Origin: Megamerina dolium
Taxonomy: Eukaryota > Arthropoda > Insecta > Diptera > Megamerinidae
Direction: 5' to 3'
Length of the DNA: 64,000 bases
Assembly: GCA_963854835.1 (NCBI GenBank)
Contig: OY978527.1
Span: 34,396,540-34,460,539 of the forward strand
Positions 21,621 through 33,090 of this stretch are shown piece after piece. A model generated the notes under the pieces. It searched no databases, was not told the origin of the DNA, and saw only the letters and a list, made by a program, of their open reading frames with translations. Numbering within the stretch: position 1 is the stretch's first letter; each line of letters opens with the position of its first letter. Made by a program: the position numbers and the translations under genes.

Positions 21621-22754
21621 AAAGACCGTCAGAGGGCTTATTATGACGGTCTTTCCATGGTGACATTCATGGGCTACGAAACTGCATTTATTTTGGATTT
21701 TTATGGTTTTATACAACTACAAATACAATATATGGCTTTCATAGTCTGAAACCACTGTCAACTGCCGACTGATGTCATTTTCGATGGAATTGTGGCTTTC
21801 TTCTGGGAGGCATGTGGACCTCTTTCGACTGACCGTAACAAATAGATACACATTTAGCCAAGAGCCAGCCATTCTATTTACTCGGAACAAAAGAGAAATA
21901 TCCTCTCAACACATTTGGAAAAAGAATAGCGTTAGACCTTAGTAGTTGTACAATATTATAATTGTTTTCTTCGACTTGTAGAATTTGGAAATGTAAAACT
22001 TTTAAATCTTGACACGCGACATCGACTTTTGAACAAATTGGTGTCAAATTCAAAACTTTTTTTGAGGTGATGGTAAATTTGAAAAGCCTGCAAAATTTGA
22101 AGGCAGACGGACGTCACTCCATCTCAGTTGAGAGTATGTGCCTTTTCTGATACTCGTTAAAAACTTTCACTCCCAGAGACCGTGTAATGTGAAAAGGTCG
22201 GGAGAATTCCACCAGATTTCCCGGAGGCACAAATGTATTTTCGGCAGGGTTTATAAGGCACGTGATGATGCTGTGGTACTTTTAGTTACGATCGGTTAAC
22301 TTTTACCTGTTTAAATGATGACGATGCCAGCTTCAAAACCATTACAAGGACCCAACTAAAGGTTCTGGACAAGGCCTAAGGTAAAAAATTTTATCGGCTG
22401 TATTTCTGACTCTGCATTGTGACCAAATGACCTAATTCTAGGTCAGTGGGCACAGCAAGCGAGCATTCTTCTCAGCAAACTGGGGCCCTAGTTGAGTTGG
22501 TGATTGCCTGACACGCCTTATGGTCGGTCGGCTTTGACACTATCCAGACAAGCTTAAGCGGAGCAGAATTAAAGATTCTGGACTTGGCAAGGGCGACTAA
22601 GTCTAGCCATAAATGTAAAACATTAGCTGACGGCAGCTTAATTGCCTCCAAATGACTTACAGCACGCTAAAGCAGCTTAAAACAGACTCAATGCCTTAGT
22701 GGTAAAATTGCGTTTAGATTTTGTAGCATTCAAGAACCGTGAATTGCCAATAAC
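21621..22754. other. unassigned, relatively GC-rich stretch
   Basis: The stretch is less AT-rich than its surroundings and contains short coding-like runs in several frames. None matched a family I recognise. It may be the decayed remains of a long element (LTR or LINE), since it lies upstream in the reading direction of the RTE-like relic. No long terminal repeats or primer-binding site were found. Confidence 0.4.
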
Positions 22755-22775
22755 GCTCTCTCTCTCTCTCTCTCT
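22755..22775. repeat. (CT)n microsatellite
   Basis: About ten CT units in a row (CTCTCTCTCTCTCTCTCT), just before the second DINE-like copy. Confidence 0.9.
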
Positions 22776-22823
22776 GTAAGAGTTTTCCTTAGTTATAGTT
22801 CAGAAATGCCTTTATATCCTATA

Positions 22824-24393
22824 AAAATCTCCTTACAGTCGGCTGGGGCCGACCAAACTATACCCTGCATATGTAGATTTATATATAAAAAGTTTACTCG
22901 AATATTCAACTTTTCTTTTATTTCCACTTTTCGAGAAACAATTTTTGCATATACTACTAATTTACACCCGAAATATGGTTGACTTTGACGAAATAAAAGG
23001 ATTTTAAGATAATTCCGAGGCTTAGTATGGGAGCTATATAAAAAGTGGGCGTGGCTTATCACTTTCTAGTAAATCCAATTAATATTTCAATGTTAATCCA
23101 CACCTTAAATTTGGTGTCCTACGTTGAATAGTTTCTAAGTTATGGTGGTTAACATTTTTGTTTAATTTCCTCAACTTTGTATGGGAGCCCCAATAAGAAG
23201 TGGGCGTGGTACGCTGAGATTATTTCCGACTACGATATTAATTTAAGTGTCAATTATGGTTATTGTAGACATAAGATTGCCTAAGTTACAGCTGTTTCAA
23301 TTTAAAATTTGTATGGGGGCTACGATAAACACTGGGCATGGTGCGCCCATTTTCTGTGAGCCTAGTTGCTCGTACAATACTAATCCATACCCTAAGTCTC
23401 GTTGTCCTAGGCTAAATGGTTTGTAAGCTATGGAGCTTAAAATTTTAGTTTAATTCACTCGACTTTGTATGGGAGACCCATGAAGGAGTGGGCATGGCAC
23501 ATTGATTTTCTGCCATATTATTTCCGACTAGGATATTAATTTAAGTGTCAATTAGGGTTATTCTAGACAGAAGATTGCCGAAGTTACAGCTGTTTCAATT
23601 AAAAATTTGTATGGGGGCTACGATAAACACTGGGCGTGGTGCGCCCATTTTCTGTGAGCCTAGTTGCTCGTACAATACTAATCCACACCTTAAATCTCGT
23701 TATTCTACGCTGAATAGTTTGCAAGTTATAACCGGTAACATTTTTTTTAATTTCCGCAACTTTGTATGGGAGACCCAAAAAGGAGTGGGCATGGCACATT
23801 GATTTTCTGCCATATTATTTCCGACTACCGTGTTAATCTAAGTGTCAATTATAGTTATTCTAGACAGAAGATTGTAGAAGTTACAGCAGTTTCAATTTAA
23901 AAGAAGTACAGACACTTTGTATGGGAGCTACGCTAGAAAGTAGGCGTGGCTCATCCACTTTTGGTGAGGTTATATAGTAGTATAATATAACTCTATGTGC
24001 AAAATATTGTTGTCCCAAGTGGTATATTGTGTGAGTTATAGCAAGTTAAAGATTTTGAAAATTTCGAGGTTAGTCGCTTTGAATGCTTGGTGTGGGCGTG
24101 GTTATTGACCGATCATGCCCAATATCAATCCCCTCCGTACCCTTGGATCATAGATTACTTATGCCAAATTTCATCGAAAGAGCTCAATATTTACTCAAGT
24201 TATCGTGCGAACCAGCCAGGTGACAGACAGACGGACGGACGGACGGACGGACGGACATCGTTAAATCGAAAATTTAATCGACGCTGATCACGAATATATA
24301 TCCATGTCTATATCTCCGGAGATTCCTTCAAGTGGGCACAAACATCTGACCGAAATGAATATACCATGCATATTGCATTATGCAGGGTATAAA
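22824..24393 (-). mobile_element. DINE-1/Helentron-like non-autonomous element, copy 2 (1.57 kb)
   Basis: This copy is nearly identical to copy 1 through its length and in the same orientation. Its hairpin is GTCGGC-TGGG-GCCGAC at 22838-22853, its inverted subterminal sequence is TATACCCTGCATATG near 22860, and its (GGAC)n tract is at 24230-24256. The 5' end, GGTATAAAAA read on the plus strand, is at about 24393. Differences from copy 1 are mostly small indels inside the repeat units: it lacks about 10 bases after GTACGCTGA (23214) and keeps about 20 bases (GGGGGCTACGATAAACACTG) that copy 1 lost at 14715. It has no coding capacity. The flanks differ from copy 1, so it is an independent insertion rather than an obvious segmental duplicate. 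Confidence 0.8.
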
Positions 24394-24587
24394 AACTTGC
24401 CGTAAACAACAATGTCACTGAGGTGACTGATGAACTAGGCAGCTGCGTTAAGACGACTTGGGCCTTATGATCGCCCCAATCACATAGCTCAAATTAAGCA
24501 CGCGGCAGTTACGAGGTGTATTAATCGTATGGTACTGTTTCTAGTTTGACATGAAGATCTTTCAGGTCGAGCTGTTTCTGTAGTCTA

Positions 24588-24801
24588 AAAGAATAATAAT
24601 AATAATAATAATAATGCTGTTAGCATGACAGATTGAACAATCGGGTGTGGATTATATACCTAGGTTTTATATAAAAATTCTTTCGAAATGGCGCAAAATA
24701 TTTACTAATCACTTCAAACTAGTTTCGATGGGAAATTGAAATCACGACCTACCGATTAGGAGGCCAACACACTAATCACTGAGCTACATCACCCACCCGA
24801 T
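24588..24801 (-). repeat. tRNA-derived SINE-like element with (ATT)n tail
   Basis: On the minus strand the sequence starts GGGTGGGTGATGTAGCTCAG, with a box A TAGCTCAGTGATTAG at about 24779-24793, and continues TGTTGGCCTCCTAATCGGTA GG (split by a space here). A weak box B follows (GTCGTGATTTCAATTTCC). The body is about 130 bases and ends in (ATT)8 at 24592-24616. Head, short body and a trinucleotide tail are the SINE layout. The body differs from the main SINE family of this window, so it is either a second family or a very diverged member. No target duplication was found. Confidence 0.6.
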
Positions 24802-25425
24802 ACTTACATAAGTATTTTTGTTGTTGTTTTATTCGCTGCACATATTACATTAATTTCGATTTTTAAAATATCTTAAATTCACGGTTTAAAGCACTTGTTT
24901 AAATCATGACTTTGCTTTGGCACTTGAGTTTAAGATATTTCATAAAGTGAAGTTAATCAAAATGTGCAATAAACAAATCCTTATTATATCAATATGTAGT
25001 GTAGAACAACAGCAGACTATTTAAAAGCATTAACTCACGAATAAATATTTAAACGCAGCTCAAAGCGATGAGCCATTAAAATTATATTAATTTGTGGTTT
25101 CACGGCAATAGTCGTTAATTTATTATTGCATTCATTGGCCATCATGTATACGTTTGTGCAAAATCCAAAGATAAATATCCCCTGGATAATTTTGGAATCG
25201 AAATACATTCTGGATTTTATATTGTTAATTAAACGTTTTGTAAAATCGATAATGAGCTTCTTCTACCACTATTCGTGCCAATAAATAATAAGAGCAGCCA
25301 GTGTGGCAAATGTCATGAATTAAGTAAATATTGCGTGATATAAAAAGTATGATCAGTTTAATTCAATTTAAGAACAACAATTTTCTTTTATTTTCAGCCG
25401 GGCATTTTTACCTTCAATAAAGTTG
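24802..25425. other. unassigned AT-rich stretch
   Basis: No coding motif or element end was recognised in this stretch between the SINE-like repeat and the mariner relics. Confidence 0.45.
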
Positions 25426-25429
25426 TGCA

Positions 25430-25800
25430 GTGACAGTCGCAAATGGTGGTAAGACGGCTCAAAGTCTAAGCTAACCGGTGGATGGATCAAAACTTCCCAG
25501 CCAGGTACAGTTAATTTTTGGCCGAAGTGTATGACCCGTCACTGTCATGATGGAATGCAACACCTTTTCTGATAGCCAATTCTTTTTTGATGGCTTCGTT
25601 CAATGGGTCGAGTTGTGAGAAGTAGAGATCCGAATTGTAGCGCCTCATAATAGACTATTCTCATACAATACTACCGTACTCTCAATCTCGTGATAGTTCG
25701 CTTCAGAAACAATTTGATTTCGTTGAGTTTCAGCACCGCTTTCTTGAGGTAGTCAGATTAAAAGACAACCATGTTACTTTCCGGCGGCAAACTAGCCAAT
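25430..25800 (-). pseudogene. mariner transposase catalytic-region relic (irritans-like)
   Basis: The minus strand encodes PLNEAIKKELAIRKGVAFHH followed by DSDGSYTS. This corresponds to the LxxAIxxKRPxxxNRKGVxFHHDNARPHTS segment around the second catalytic Asp; the Asp is present but the NARPH motif is altered. The frame then degenerates (LAGKF, then THRLA-like remains) toward 25430. Upstream on the same strand the LQP...NSDLY-type segment is visible near 25640. It resembles the relics at 33091-34060 and 48055-48700. Stops and frameshifts abound. Confidence 0.7.
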
Positions 25801-25979
25801 GGGCACGAAAATACGTGACACCTTGGTTGGGAAAGAGAATTTATCGACTCTCACGTCTAGAGCCGTAGCGTTTTGTTAAAAACAGGGAGGCTAAGCTTGG
25901 ACATTGCGTGCTCTCTGCTCCTGCGCCCTAATACGTTTGACTCCGTAGGAACGGTAATGTTCATCGCTAGCTAGAATTT

Positions 25980-26300
25980 TTTCTTATGTTTCTGTCTATG
26001 GAAGAATGCTTTATCTTTGAGGCTGACCACGAATAGACCCAATTTTTTGTGTCCTTATATGATGTGAAGTGCTGCTTAGCCAGGCTGTGAGTCATCGACC
26101 GGAACAAATGATAATCGAAAGAAGCAAGTTTTAGTGAAACTAGCATGGTTTTGAGCGACGCCGCAAAATATTCACGAGCATTATTACACAGGAGAATCAT
26201 TTTCACGTGTTTCGAGTAGTAGTGGGCACATTTTCGGTCGAGAGCGTCAATATGATCCCACAAAAAAATATAAAAATGATTTATTTTCGAGGAGTATTTA
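25980..26300 (-). pseudogene. mariner transposase C-terminal relic, mauritiana-like
   Basis: The minus strand reads DRKCAHYYSKHVKMILLCNN, then AREYFAASLKTMLVSLKLAS, FDYHLFRSMTHSLAKQHFTS and YKDTKNWVYSWSASK. This is the end of a mariner catalytic domain. The second catalytic motif HDNARPH is CNNAREY (Asp to Asn). The third, normally in SPDxAPSDYHLF, survives as FDYHLF after loss of about 11 residues. The C-terminal YW/WI helix region is clear. A SINE copy with a rearranged 5' end abuts the start at about 26305. Confidence 0.8.
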
Positions 26301-26304
26301 TTGG

Positions 26305-26595
26305 GTTTCGAAAGAAAAATCTTATCTTTCTTTCGAATGGTACCCACCTGTCGGCAAGCAATTGGCAATTCTTCCGACAGTAACAACTTGCCATGAAAAA
26401 GCTTCTTAAAGAACTCTGTGACAAAGCTCAGAAAAAGTGATGTCACAAGTGTTCTGCCGTTCGGAACCGGCTAAAATAAGTAGGTCCCTTCTAATACTGT
26501 CCAAATTTAAGACGCACAACAGTAATGGAAGAGAAGCTCTGCCAATGAGCCCTTTGGGGCTTTAAGTGCCACATATTTATTTATTTATTTTATTA
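26305..26595 (+). repeat. tRNA-SINE copy, 5' truncated with inverted start
   Basis: From about 26326 the sequence follows the SINE body and tail closely (GGTACCCACCTGTCGGCAAG to AGCCCTTTGGGGCTTTAAGT) and ends in TATTTATTTATTTTATTATT. The head is missing. The first 20 bases (TTTCGAAAGAAAAATCTTAT) are the reverse complement of the SINE's own ATAAGATTTTTCTTTCGAA, so the start is a short inversion. It lies at the edge of the mariner relic at 25980-26300 and probably inserted there. Confidence 0.85.
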
Positions 26596-26599
26596 TTTA

Positions 26600-28465
26600 T
26601 TGGGTTTAGCTGTCGATATTATGACGTGATCCCCATGATTTACTCCTCGAATTCAGCTTATATGGATTTTATTTTACTTTTTTTTTATGAAGTAGTTATC
26701 ATTACATACAGCAGCAGTGCGAAACAGGAGGACCGACAATACATTTGATAAAAAATGATATATTTTTTGTCAAATATACAATATAAATATCTTAGCAATT
26801 ATTGCACAATCTAAAGTGCTGTGAGCTTACAAGGGATTCCGATAAAGTCTTAATTAATATTACCGAAAAAAGAAGAGCTAATTAGTAAAGTGAAATTGAA
26901 AATGAGAATTTAAACATTTTAATCGCAAGTAACTGATATTTGCGATGTGATTAAGCGACATTAAGCATAAATGCGTAGCTGGATATTTGATGACAGGGGA
27001 CAACTGTGCAAGAATGCATTGCATCGTAACAAAGTATTATCGTAAAAATGTAAGCATCTGCACTTATATATCACATAGCCAATCGTATAAGAATAATTAT
27101 CGTATTGTGTTAGCAACATCTGGATATACAATCGATACATGTTGCCGATTAGATTGAAATCGATACAAGTAATCAATGACCACAATTCCATGACCATTCT
27201 TAAATCAGCGTAAAGTGTTGCTAATGTGCACTTTTCAAAAGTTAATATGAAAACGTAAATGCAACTTAATCCGTATTTGATCGCATACATGTGCCATTTG
27301 GGATTACTATACTATACATAAGAGACAAATAATATAAATTGCATACGAGTATGTATAGAGCAGTGTATCGTAGTAGGAGTAAAGTACAGAAGTAAATGCC
27401 AATTAACACATTATTGAGTTGAGAACTTCATTAAAATGTTGCAATGTATTCACACACAAACATTTTTCAATCTATGAGTGGAAAGGACAAAACAACGGAC
27501 ATAATGTAAGCATGAATGAATCAATGAAATATTAACTGCAAATGAAAAACTAACATTTGTGTCCTTAGGGTGTAGATATTGTTTGTACATATATGGTCGA
27601 GCATGTGCATTATGCAATTTTAAATGCCATCCATATAAATGAGAACGTAATAATAATATGCATACGTGCATGGCACATGCGCATTGCAATTTTGCAAGAG
27701 TTGTTCAACAAAACAATGCAAATTTCTTTTTTACGAATCATGTTTTATTTTCTAAAGAAAAGATGCATGCAAAAATTCTCAAAGGACATTTTCATCGATT
27801 ATTTTCTTTTGCATAACCTTTCCAAGATAAGTTATAAAGCGTATTGTGTCAGCTTTTTTGCATGAATGAATTTCATGCCTTTGTACCTTTGTCGGTTTCA
27901 AGTAGCATGGCCAATTTTTGAGCTCGTCACAATCATTAAAAACAATCATTTCTCTTTGATGCGAATATTTTGGCAAACATTTGAAGTGTGATTCCAAAGA
28001 AACATATTCTAATTGAAAGATCATATCTTTCATAATTAATGTAAATCTTTGCTCGATATTTAAGAAATTATTTGAATTGAATATGGATTATGTACAAAAT
28101 TAGATATGGCATAAGGATAGAGGCATCTTTCTTCGATATCTACCTGCACTAAAAGGAGAAAAAAAATCAATGAAGCAATGAAAAAAATGCCTCTATTACG
28201 AATGTAACTGCATATGCAGATGCAGTTACGACATCAAATTCGTATTACCGATGGCAACCGAAAAAATCAGTTCCTTTGATGGGTTTAAATGCTCGCAGGC
28301 AACTGTTAAGTAGGGAAGACTAGCATTAACTGTTCTTAGAAATAATATTTGTAAAAATCGGTAGTTTGCATATCGATACAGATCTACGCTGCTGGAATGT
28401 GAGGATTCAAAGAAGCTAATAGACTCCAATGTTATTTCGTAAAAAGTATACTTAGGGCACTATGT
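26600..28465. other. unassigned AT-rich stretch
   Basis: No gene or element was recognised. The open frames present are short and rich in Ile, Tyr, Phe and Lys, as expected by chance in AT-rich DNA. Confidence 0.45.
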
Positions 28466-28467
28466 AG

Positions 28468-28495
28468 TGGGTGATATAAAAAGCCTCCACGTGTT
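28468..28495. repeat. possible solo mariner end
   Basis: GGGTGATATAAAAAGCCTCC here closely matches GGGTGATATTAAAAATCTCC at 33094-33113, the outer end of the minus-strand mariner relic. Both are followed by a T run. No transposase is adjacent. It may be an end left by an internally deleted element, or chance. Confidence 0.35.
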
Positions 28496-28924
28496 TTTTT
28501 TTTATTACTAGATGGTGTTGATGCTCATATATCGGGCAACACGAATCCGACTGCGTCCGAACATATGGTGGCATTTCAGACTACGGTTTTATTGTGAAGA
28601 TATAATATAAAGTGTATAAGAGATTAATTAAACAATTAGAAGGCATTTGTGGGCAGTATTAGTTTGCATTTCTATATATGGACATATTGCCTTACTTTAT
28701 CGAAAGTTTGAGCGATATCAAGGAAGACAGTTGAGTTGTAGTTTTTTTCTAAAAATGATTTATTTATGAAAGTTACAATTTGATGAATTTGCTCTATTGT
28801 GGAGATAACTGTTATAATTTATAAATGTTATAATTTGTATAATTTTATCAATAATTTCGAAAGGCAAATATCCACAGTAACCAATTTCCTAAAATTTTCT
28901 ATCAGTGCAATCAAAGGTTTTACT

Positions 28925-29205
28925 TTTGGCCTCCAAACGGATCCTTAGTTTACATTGATTTCAGCAATGCTTTCAATAAGGTAAATCATGAGTTATTATT
29001 AAAAAAAAAAAGTTTGATTCCAAGGTCCCATTTGACTAATCGTAATAAAAAATGTGCCAATAGAAAAATATTTTTCATAAAAATTACGAATATGAAAGTT
29101 GTTAATGTTATCTTATTAAGATATCGTAATCAAATTCTTAAAACTCCTCGCTCCCCTACACATCTTGCCTTTGAGAATTCTTTGGTAGTAAAACATTTCA
29201 TTGTC
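28925..29205 (+). pseudogene. reverse transcriptase fragment of a Jockey/CR1-type LINE
   Basis: At 28948-29002 the plus strand encodes GSLVYIDFSNAFNKVNHELL, the RT motif VYxDFSKAFDxVxHxxLL of Jockey- and CR1-like elements. The catalytic Asp of this motif (DFS) is present; the second Asp (FDK) is Asn. The frame continues open to 29208 (PRSHLTNRNKK) without clear similarity. Only about 80-280 bases survive and no other RT motif is nearby. Confidence 0.6.
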
Positions 29206-29208
29206 TAA

Positions 29209-30145
29209 AACATGGTGTCTATCAAGTTAATAAATGGTTATTTTAAGAATATAACAACAACAATAAAATCAATAATAGATACCTAGTATTTAAATTAGAA
29301 ATCTTATCACCGGAAATTCCAATATACAAATAACCCCACGAACCTATGGAAAGTTTCGCATAGTGGTAATTGTTACCTTTTGTATTGATAATTGCCATTT
29401 GATGATCTAAAATTGTCGATTTATTTTGCATATTGAACAAATATTAGTTCATTATGTGTATCGTATGAGGGTGGATGGAATTTGCTTTGTACGTCTATTT
29501 GGGGAATGCAAAAAACGAAAATGATTTAAATAGATTATGCCAGTAGGAAATAGAAATATTGTATAATTTCAATTGGAATTTGAATTTTCATACAAAAATT
29601 GATTACCTATGAATTTCTCGCAGGGATACCCATCTACATATATGTGCATATGTATATATATATAATGTAAATGATCATATCTATCATTTCTCTATTGCAT
29701 AATTCACTTGAATCTACCACCATGTTGACAGTTTATTCTTCTTTTTTTATCTATTTTTACTTTATTTCTTATTCACAAAATTATCGCCATCCTCTATTGG
29801 AGCACGCGTCTTCTTCGATTCAATAAAGAAAAAAATATTTAAATTTTAATCTATCATAATTGATAAAATTATTGATAAATTTTTATAACAAAAACAAAAT
29901 CAGATAAGAAAATTTAAGTTCTATCTAAAGCAATAAAAATACACCTATATGTAGTATGCCTGTGGAAAAAATCAACTATACACCTGAGCTTATACGCACA
30001 TATATTCGTATCTTATTCGTAACGTGATCTTTTTCAAACTCTTATTGCTTCGAAATATGAATATGCTCTGGATTGGGGCCGTTCGGTAAATTCTTTAGTC
30101 AAAATATCAGGTTAATTAATATTCTGATTGAGTCGAATGATGAGG
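29209..30145. other. unassigned AT-rich stretch
   Basis: Nothing recognisable. Contains AT-rich simple sequence (TATATATATATA near 29651). Confidence 0.45.
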
Positions 30146-30149
30146 GAAT

Positions 30150-30320
30150 TGTAGAAGGTGGTTTTAGTTTTTCGAGAGAGGGCTCGTCTTTTCAATTGCT
30201 TACTTAGCCCAAGGGAGTGGCTGTTAGCAGGATTGATCTAAGATAGATAGAGTCATAAACTCACTACTTCAAAGCGTAGTTATCAACAGTGATGTACTGT
30301 CCAAGATCCAATGCCTTTCT
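30150..30320 (-). pseudogene. RTE/CR1-type LINE fragment
   Basis: The minus strand encodes LDLGQYITVDNYALK, matching the LGQ.VTIDNY.FEVV segment of the relic at 20840-21620. Broken frames follow with SIYLRSILLT and EPSLEKLK. Two adjacent stops follow the first block. About 170 bases are recognisable. Confidence 0.6.
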
Positions 30321-33085
30321 CAGTGTCATTCTGCAAAGACGAATGAGATGAATACCGAACACAGACTTTGTTGCTACGAATTCAATGGTAATAATTAACA
30401 TATAAAAGATTTTTAAACTTTCAATGCTCACTGGGTGTAAATGAGTATAATGTTGAAAGATAAATAAAAGCGTGGGCGGATTATTGTTACTAAATGTATA
30501 TATTTATCACCATAACACTTATCATAAATATGTGTCATATGTACATACTCGTATGCACCAGTGACATATCTAAAGATCTGTTATTTGGGGGTTTTGCTTT
30601 GAAATACCAATGGTGAACCAATAAGATATAAAGACATATATTATATTTAAAAATTGAAGATATATCGTTTTTTTTTTAATTCGTTTTAATTCGACTAATT
30701 TCTGTACAGTGACAAATAGTTGGGTGAACCTTTTTTAGTATTTAATGAGTTGTTTCACATATTTTTCATACAAAATCAGCATTGTCCCCTCTTGGATACG
30801 GTGCTGTTATGTACAAGCTCGTATATAAAAATTGGCCAATGATAATGATGATGATGATGATGATGATGATGACTACCTTTATTTATGAGTTTGCTTATTT
30901 ATTTAAGCATACGATTGCGCGCACACTTTTCCAACAAAAAATATATATGTAAGTATATATATACTACCAACAATAAATTCATTTTATTTGTATTTATTCA
31001 AGTTAAACATTTAAATTTTTAGAGATAAGGGGGTTAATTTACACAAAGAGACAGTCGTAGATAGTACAGAAAATGTTAATATTTTTGAAAATCGTATTGA
31101 ATTGAACAAAAAAAGCAACGTGAAAATATCTATATAAATTAACATACTCATCCACATACAGTAAAGTACATAAATGTGTCAACACATGATTAATGAATGC
31201 TCACAACTTGAAAAATTATTATATTTCAGAGACTATTGCATATATTTAGCAGTCATACGCACACAAATCCTGTACACCCACAAATTACATTCTATCCTTG
31301 AGTGATTCGACTTGACGATGCGTATGCCAAAAATAAATAGCCCAAAGTTAGTTACAGCATGTTGATTAAGGTGGAGTGCAACAATTTTTTTCTTCGGAAA
31401 ATAATTGGGGAATACTTACGGCAAATTTTATATAGTCTATGAATATATGAAGTATTCTAATATCAGTTTAAAATTTAACTTACTTTAATAAATTTTTATA
31501 ACAAGCTGGGGCACCTCAAAACATTATCAGCAGAAGATAGATAATATTTTCATTTCTATTTCATTCCAAAAAAAAAAATAAAAATAAAAAAGAGTTAGAA
31601 ATATAAAATCTCCATTCCAAATCATTCCACCTTAATGTACATACTATTTATATTTGCATTGCAAAACTGTAGTCCACACGAAGGCTTAAACAAACAATCA
31701 TAATGCAATAAAACATTATGCCGCCAAGCAAGAAGCGTTTGCAAAAATTAAGAATATAATTTCCAAGAAGGTGTTTAAAATAATACGCTTCCAGTATTTT
31801 CTCCTTTTTCCCCCCTCTTTTCTCTGCTTTTCGGATGGTCTTTGCCTTAACATCTATTCCCATAACTATCCTCCTTCTGGCCATGCAATTGTGAATCCAA
31901 ATTAAACGTTTCACAGTAGAGTAAAATACACTAATCTAATGTGTATATCTGCCCACTAAACAAAGAAAAACCAATAAACCATCTACATGTTGACGATGGT
32001 CCACTACATATTGTATCATACATTGATGCTTAACAGAGAGATCAACTCGTCATTGTTATGCCTAAGGCCTTGCAGATACAACAGTTTACAAAACAGGGCG
32101 CATCTCATCATAATCATATTGAAATCATCATTATTATGATTGTTTATGATCCATCAACTAAACCAATAGGTTGAATCATTATTGAATACGCAAGACACAA
32201 TGCATTTGGACGCCACAGCGTCATCGTTAGTTTTAATGTTATATTTACGTGTATCTGTACGTATAGTGATCATTTGTAGTACAAGTACAATATATCTTAT
32301 ACTAGATGGATGATCTTCGCCGTAATATTATGGCGTAATTATAACATAGAATGGTGTGAGTCTAAGCCTTTTGGCAACATGATTCGTATTTAAATTTGTA
32401 TTTAAATTATGCAAAATCCGAGGCACTGATATATCTATATAAGACATGACAACACTCAGGCTTGGCGGACAGTTAAAAATATGGTTTTAAACCAACCAAA
32501 GTAATGTGTTTACTTTTATTATGACAGTCTTTTTCTTTGTTATATGTTGTATATGTATGAATATTTAGTATGCAACAAAACTACATATTGTTCTTTATTC
32601 ATCGATTTCTTCTAACTATCTATATTTCCAAATGTCACCGCTGGTTATCGAAGCCGAGCTGTGCAAACTTGCCGAAATTTCGTTGAGTATCGAATTTCTG
32701 TTGAACAGAATTTTGCCTTCGTTACTGTGAGAAGTGTGAGAAATTGCTGAAAATGTATTTTGCATTTGTTTTTTTTTACTTTTTAGCGACTAAACGCTCA
32801 TTTTAAAAATATTTTCTTAATTTTTATTAAAAAGTCGTGAGTACCAAACAACAACTGGCAAGGCTGCTTTCACTAATGGAAGAAAATCCAACCCAATCTA
32901 GTGAAATTCACAATAGCGGTATTCTTTCACCGAATTAGCGTCATAGTAGCAAATTTTCGTTTCGTTCGATCAGGACTTTCGACCATAGTCGAAGATCGAA
33001 TACAACTCATAATAAAGGCCAAAAATTCCACACAGCGCTCTTAACACCACCTAGAAAGCTTAGGCGAAAGTATGCTGTTCTGGTA
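30321..33085. other. unassigned AT-rich stretch
   Basis: No element was recognised over about 2.8 kb except a (GAT)n microsatellite at 30846-30871. Short frames such as 31648-31914 on the minus strand are basic and without motifs. This could be host intergenic or intronic sequence. Confidence 0.45.
30846..30871. repeat. (ATG)n trinucleotide microsatellite
   Basis: About nine perfect ATG/GAT units in a row. Confidence 0.9.
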
Positions 33086-33090
33086 TTCAC

